Shown: positions 5,519 through 8,584 of the stretch, one piece after another | How positions within the stretch are numbered: position 1 is the first letter of the stretch | Layout: each line of letters opens with the position of its first letter | NCBI GenBank assembly: GCA_023249255.1 | Contig: JAHFCY010000148.1 | Location: 1 to 8,584 of the forward strand | Reading direction: 5' to 3' | DNA from: Candidatus Lindowiibacteriota bacterium | GTDB taxonomy: Bacteria; Lindowbacteria; 2-12-FULL-62-27 | DNA length: 8,584 bases | The notes under the pieces: generated by a model | Databases searched by the model: none | What the model was told of the DNA's origin: nothing | Seen by the model: only the letters and a program-made list of their open reading frames with translations | Position numbers and translations under genes: made by a program

Positions 5519-7438
5519 ATGATTTTGCTCCGTTACATCATCCTCGCGCCGATCGCGGCGCTCCTGCTGAATCTTCTGTTCGGCCGGTTCTGGAGCAAAA
5601 CGACGACAGCCTTTCTCGCCTGCGGCGCGGTCTTTGTTTCGTTTGCGGCGGCGGCGAACAATTGCGTCTACATGATCCGCAAACTGGCGGTCCCCGAGAT
5701 GCAGACGATCTTTGATCCTGTGTTTTCGTGGATTTCGGTCGGACGCGTGCAGGTTCCGGTCGATCTCGTCTTCGATCCGCTCTCCTGCGTGATGTGCCTG
5801 ATCATCACAGGCGTCGGATTTCTCATCCATGTCTACAGCGTCGGTTACATGTCGCACGATCCGGGATTTCGCAGATTTTTTATTTATCTGAATCTCTTCA
5901 TCGCGTTCATGCTGATTCTTGTTCTGGCCGACAACCTCGCGCTTCTCTTTGTCGGCTGGGAAGGCGTCGGCCTGTGCTCGTATCTTCTCATCGGTTTCTG
6001 GCACACCGACATGAAAAACGCCTCCGCCGGAAAAAAAGCGTTCGTGGTCAACCGGGTCGGCGACCTCGGATTTTTGCTCGGCATGCTCCTCATCCTGGCC
6101 GTGTTCGGCACCCTCAGCGTGACGGATCTTCGCGAGCTCATTTCCACCGCCGCCTCGGCTATGACACCAGCCTCGACCGCAGTCGCAACGACGATCTGTC
6201 TTCTGCTGTTTGTGGGCGCCACAGGCAAATCGGCGCAGATCCCGCTCTACGTGTGGCTGCCTGACGCGATGGCCGGACCGACGCCGGTGTCGGCCCTCAT
6301 CCACGCCGCGACAATGGTCACAGCGGGTGTCTACATGATCGCGCGGCTCCATTTTCTCTACGCGCTGTCTCCGGTCGCATCGGCTGTCGTCGCCGCCATC
6401 GGCGCCGCAACGGCGCTCTTCGCCGCCGTGATCGGTCTTGCGCAAAACGACATCAAAAAAGTTCTGGCCTATTCGACAATCTCTCAGCTCGGCTACATGT
6501 TTCTTGCCGTCGGTGTCGGCGCCTATACCTTCGGCATTTTTCATCTCACAACTCACGCGTTCTTTAAAGCCCTGCTTTTTCTCGGATCGGGAAGCGTCAT
6601 TCACGCGATGTCAGGCGAGCAGGACATGCAACGCATGGGAGGTCTTCGGCGGTATATGCCCGTCACCTATTGGACGTTTCTGGTCGGTACTCTGGCGATA
6701 GCCGGCATCTGGCCTCTGTCCGGATTTTTCTCCAAGGACGAAATTCTTCTTTCAGCCCGGCTGGCGTCCACGCCGGTCTTGAGCGGCGCCGCCCTCTTCG
6801 CGATCGGACTTTGCGCGGCGTTCCTTACGGCGTTTTACATGGGACGGTTGTTCACGCTGACGTTTTTTGGCAACTCCCGCGCGAGCGAGGAAACAAAACA
6901 TCATATCCACGAATCGCCCTGGACCATGGGCGGCCCGCTCATTCTGCTGGCGGTCCTCGCGGCAGGCGCCGGATTCGGCTTGCGCCAATTCGAAAATTTC
7001 CTGTCGCCCATCTTCGGCCACCCGGAAGAGGCGCCGCATGAAATCAAACTGGCCATCATGGCCGTGTCTCTTCTCGCCGGCATCACAGGACTGGCGCTGT
7101 CTCTTTACGTCTATCTTCGGCGTCCGGACATTCCGCGAAAAATCTCGACGTCGGCGTCGCTTCTCTGCGATTGCATCGCCAACAAATTTTATATCGACGA
7201 ACTGTATGAAAAAACCGTTGTGCGGCTGGTTTACATCGCCGGCATCGTCAGCCACGCCTTCGATAAGCACGTCGTCGATCGCGCGGTAAACTGGACAGGC
7301 GGCGGCTTGAGATTCGGCGGATTCATGCTGAGTTTCTTTCAATCCGGAAACGTCGGAACGTACGCCGTCTGGTTTTTGATCGGCGTCCTGGCCCTTCTTC
7401 ACGCGATGGGCGGCGTCCATCCGCCGCCGGCGCCATGA
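5519..7438 (+). CDS. nuoL: NADH-quinone oxidoreductase subunit L (NuoL)
   Basis: Distal antiporter-like proton-pumping subunit (ND5 homologue), 639 residues, within the usual 600-650 range. The N-terminal block has LVFDPLSCVMC and the VGWEGVGLCSYLLIGFW helix with Glu148. The antiporter core has TGKSAQIPLYVWLPDAM with Lys237, then GPTPVSALIHAATMVTAGVY and LAYSTISQLGYMFLAVG. This Glu/Lys pair is the conserved proton-translocation couple. The C-terminal part (about 500-639) contains charged KFYIDELYE-type sequence and a final hydrophobic helix, as expected for the long amphipathic helix and terminal anchor of NuoL. The start is ATG seven bases after GGTGA (5507-5511), which overlaps the nuoK stop. 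The stop overlaps the nuoM start (ATGA). Confidence 0.97.
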   Translation: MILLRYIILAPIAALLLNLLFGRFWSKTTTAFLACGAVFVSFAAAANNCVYMIRKLAVPEMQTIFDPVFSWISVGRVQVPVDLVFDPLSCVMCLIITGVGFLIHVYSVGYMSHDPGFRRFFIYLNLFIAFMLILVLADNLALLFVGWEGVGLCSYLLIGFWHTDMKNASAGKKAFVVNRVGDLGFLLGMLLILAVFGTLSVTDLRELISTAASAMTPASTAVATTICLLLFVGATGKSAQIPLYVWLPDAMAGPTPVSALIHAATMVTAGVYMIARLHFLYALSPVASAVVAAIGAATALFAAVIGLAQNDIKKVLAYSTISQLGYMFLAVGVGAYTFGIFHLTTHAFFKALLFLGSGSVIHAMSGEQDMQRMGGLRRYMPVTYWTFLVGTLAIAGIWPLSGFFSKDEILLSARLASTPVLSGAALFAIGLCAAFLTAFYMGRLFTLTFFGNSRASEETKHHIHESPWTMGGPLILLAVLAAGAGFGLRQFENFLSPIFGHPEEAPHEIKLAIMAVSLLAGITGLALSLYVYLRRPDIPRKISTSASLLCDCIANKFYIDELYEKTVVRLVYIAGIVSHAFDKHVVDRAVNWTGGGLRFGGFMLSFFQSGNVGTYAVWFLIGVLALLHAMGGVHPPPAP

Positions 7439-8584
7439 ACATTCTCACTGTCCTGATCTTTTTTCCGCTGGCGGCGGCCCTTTTTCTTGCGCTTGTGCCG
7501 GCCTGCGAACGGCGGGTCTGGCGGTTTGCGCTGTACCTCAGCGGCGGCGAATGCCTTCTCGGAATCAAACTCGCCCGCCTGTTCAACCCCCTGGAAGGCG
7601 ATTTTCAGATGGAATACCACGCCGACTGGATCCGGCAATTCGGGATTTCGTATTCCGTCGGCGTCGACGGCATTTCCCTCTGGCTTGTGGTCCTCACGAC
7701 CGTGCTCACGCCGATCGTGATCCTGGCCGCATGGAATTCCATCCGCAGCCAGCTTCGCGCGTATCTTGTCAGCGTGCTGGTGCTCGAAAGCGCGATGCTC
7801 GGAAGTTTTCTCGCGCTCGACACCATGCTGTTCTTCGTTTTCTGGGAACTCATGCTCGTGCCGATGGCGATCATCATCGGCGTCTGGGGCGGGCCGAGGC
7901 GGGTCTACTCGGCCATTAAATTTTTTCTCTTCACGGCGGTCGGGTCCGCCCTGATGCTGGTGTCGATCATCACGATGGCCTATCTGCATTATTCGCGGAC
8001 GAACATTCTGACATTTGATTATTTTGCATTCCGCGACATGACAGTCCCGGCGCCGCTCGCGGTCTATCTGTTTTGCGGATTTGCGCTGGCCTTTGCGATC
8101 AAAGTCCCTCTCTTTCCGTTTCATACGTGGCTGCCTGACGCTCACACCGAGGCGCCAACCGGTGGAAGCGTGATTCTCGCGGGGATTTTGCTCAAATTCG
8201 GTGTCTACGGATTTTTTCGCTTCTGCCTGCCGTTCTTCCCGGACGTCGCCCTGAGAGCCGCGCCCTGCATTACGGCGCTCGGAGTGATCGGAATCGTCTA
8301 CGGCGCGCTGGTGTCGATGGTCCAGACGGACGTCAAAAAACTCGTGGCTTATTCGTCCGTGTCGCATCTCGGATTTTGCATGATCGGGCTTTTCGCGCTG
8401 ACTTCGGAAGGTATGGCCGGAAGCGTCTACGTGATGCTGGCGCACGGCGTGTCGACCGGGGCGCTCTTTTTGCTCGTCGGATTTTTGTACGACCGCCGAC
8501 ACACGCGCGAGATCGCCGAGTATGGCGGGATCACGCAGGTCATGCCGTTTTACGCGGCCGCGTTCGTGATCACCGCGCTGGCGT
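7435..8584 (+). CDS. nuoM: NADH-quinone oxidoreductase subunit M (NuoM), 3' end missing
   Basis: Antiporter-like proton-pumping subunit (ND4 homologue). The frame from ATG at 7435 stays open for 383 codons to the right edge; the family is usually about 480-520 residues, so roughly three quarters is present. Signatures in order: VGVDGISLWLVVLTT from about residue 75, FFVFWELMLVPM with Glu138, FAIKVPLFPFHTWLPDAHTEAPT with Lys223, and GILLKFG with Lys254. These correspond to the Glu144, Lys234 and Lys265 of E. coli NuoM; the two lysines are 31 residues apart, as in E. coli. QTDVKKLVAYSSVSHLGF also fits. No good Shine-Dalgarno site is visible, so translation is probably coupled to nuoL through the ATGA overlap. 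nuoN is expected next but lies outside the window. Confidence 0.96.
   Translation, partial: MNILTVLIFFPLAAALFLALVPACERRVWRFALYLSGGECLLGIKLARLFNPLEGDFQMEYHADWIRQFGISYSVGVDGISLWLVVLTTVLTPIVILAAWNSIRSQLRAYLVSVLVLESAMLGSFLALDTMLFFVFWELMLVPMAIIIGVWGGPRRVYSAIKFFLFTAVGSALMLVSIITMAYLHYSRTNILTFDYFAFRDMTVPAPLAVYLFCGFALAFAIKVPLFPFHTWLPDAHTEAPTGGSVILAGILLKFGVYGFFRFCLPFFPDVALRAAPCITALGVIGIVYGALVSMVQTDVKKLVAYSSVSHLGFCMIGLFALTSEGMAGSVYVMLAHGVSTGALFLLVGFLYDRRHTREIAEYGGITQVMPFYAAAFVITALA

Noticed and set aside
5477-6604. 375-codon minus-strand open frame opposite nuoL
   Set aside because: Same cause: charged, repetitive composition forced by the complementary membrane-helix codons, and no ribosome site or family signature.
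7399-8502. 367-codon minus-strand open frame opposite nuoL/nuoM
   Set aside because: The translation is extremely rich in His, Arg, Glu, Asp and Gln with no domain pattern. It is the complement of hydrophobic codons in the antiporter genes, which lack the triplets that make stops on the other strand.

Overview
The window comes from a bacterium of moderately high GC. It uses ATG, GTG and TTG starts, has recognisable Shine-Dalgarno sites and packs its genes closely. It carries most of the membrane arm of a proton-pumping NADH:quinone oxidoreductase (complex I, NDH-1), so the organism respires with a quinone pool. The sequence does not fix the phylum: there is no rRNA, and the proteins are conserved enough that only a database comparison would place them.

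Layout. (1) Bases 1-1906, minus strand: one long reading frame that runs off the left edge, so its C-terminal end is missing. It encodes at least 635 residues with two cyclic-nucleotide-binding domains, a linker, and a C-terminal part I do not recognise. (2) Bases 1907-2035: a short divergent intergenic region with small inverted repeats and plausible but weak promoter elements for both directions. (3) Bases 2036-2947, plus strand: a full-length TIGR01777-type NAD(P)-binding epimerase (YfcH-like). (4) Bases 2954/2990-8584, plus strand: nuoH, nuoI, nuoJ, nuoK, nuoL and the first three quarters of nuoM, in the canonical order. Gaps are at most 12 bases and there are two ATGA stop/start overlaps. 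nuoN would be expected just beyond the right edge.

How they work together. NuoH forms the quinone chamber and the joint between the arms. NuoI carries the two 4Fe-4S clusters that pass electrons toward the last cluster before quinone. NuoJ and NuoK link NuoH to the antiporter-like subunits NuoL and NuoM, which move protons. All visible key residues (cluster cysteines, the NuoK glutamates, the Glu/Lys pairs of NuoL and NuoM, the NuoH quinone-loop acids) are present, so the complex looks functional. The peripheral-arm genes (nuoA-G) are not next to nuoH; the epimerase occupies that place, so the nuo locus is split or rearranged in this genome.

Most of the window is ordinary core metabolism. 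The items that merit a second look are the cyclic-nucleotide-binding protein with its unassigned C-terminal region, the epimerase-nuoH junction with its odd start region, and the nuoI/nuoJ junction. I saw no mobile element, CRISPR array, tRNA, rRNA or convincing terminator.
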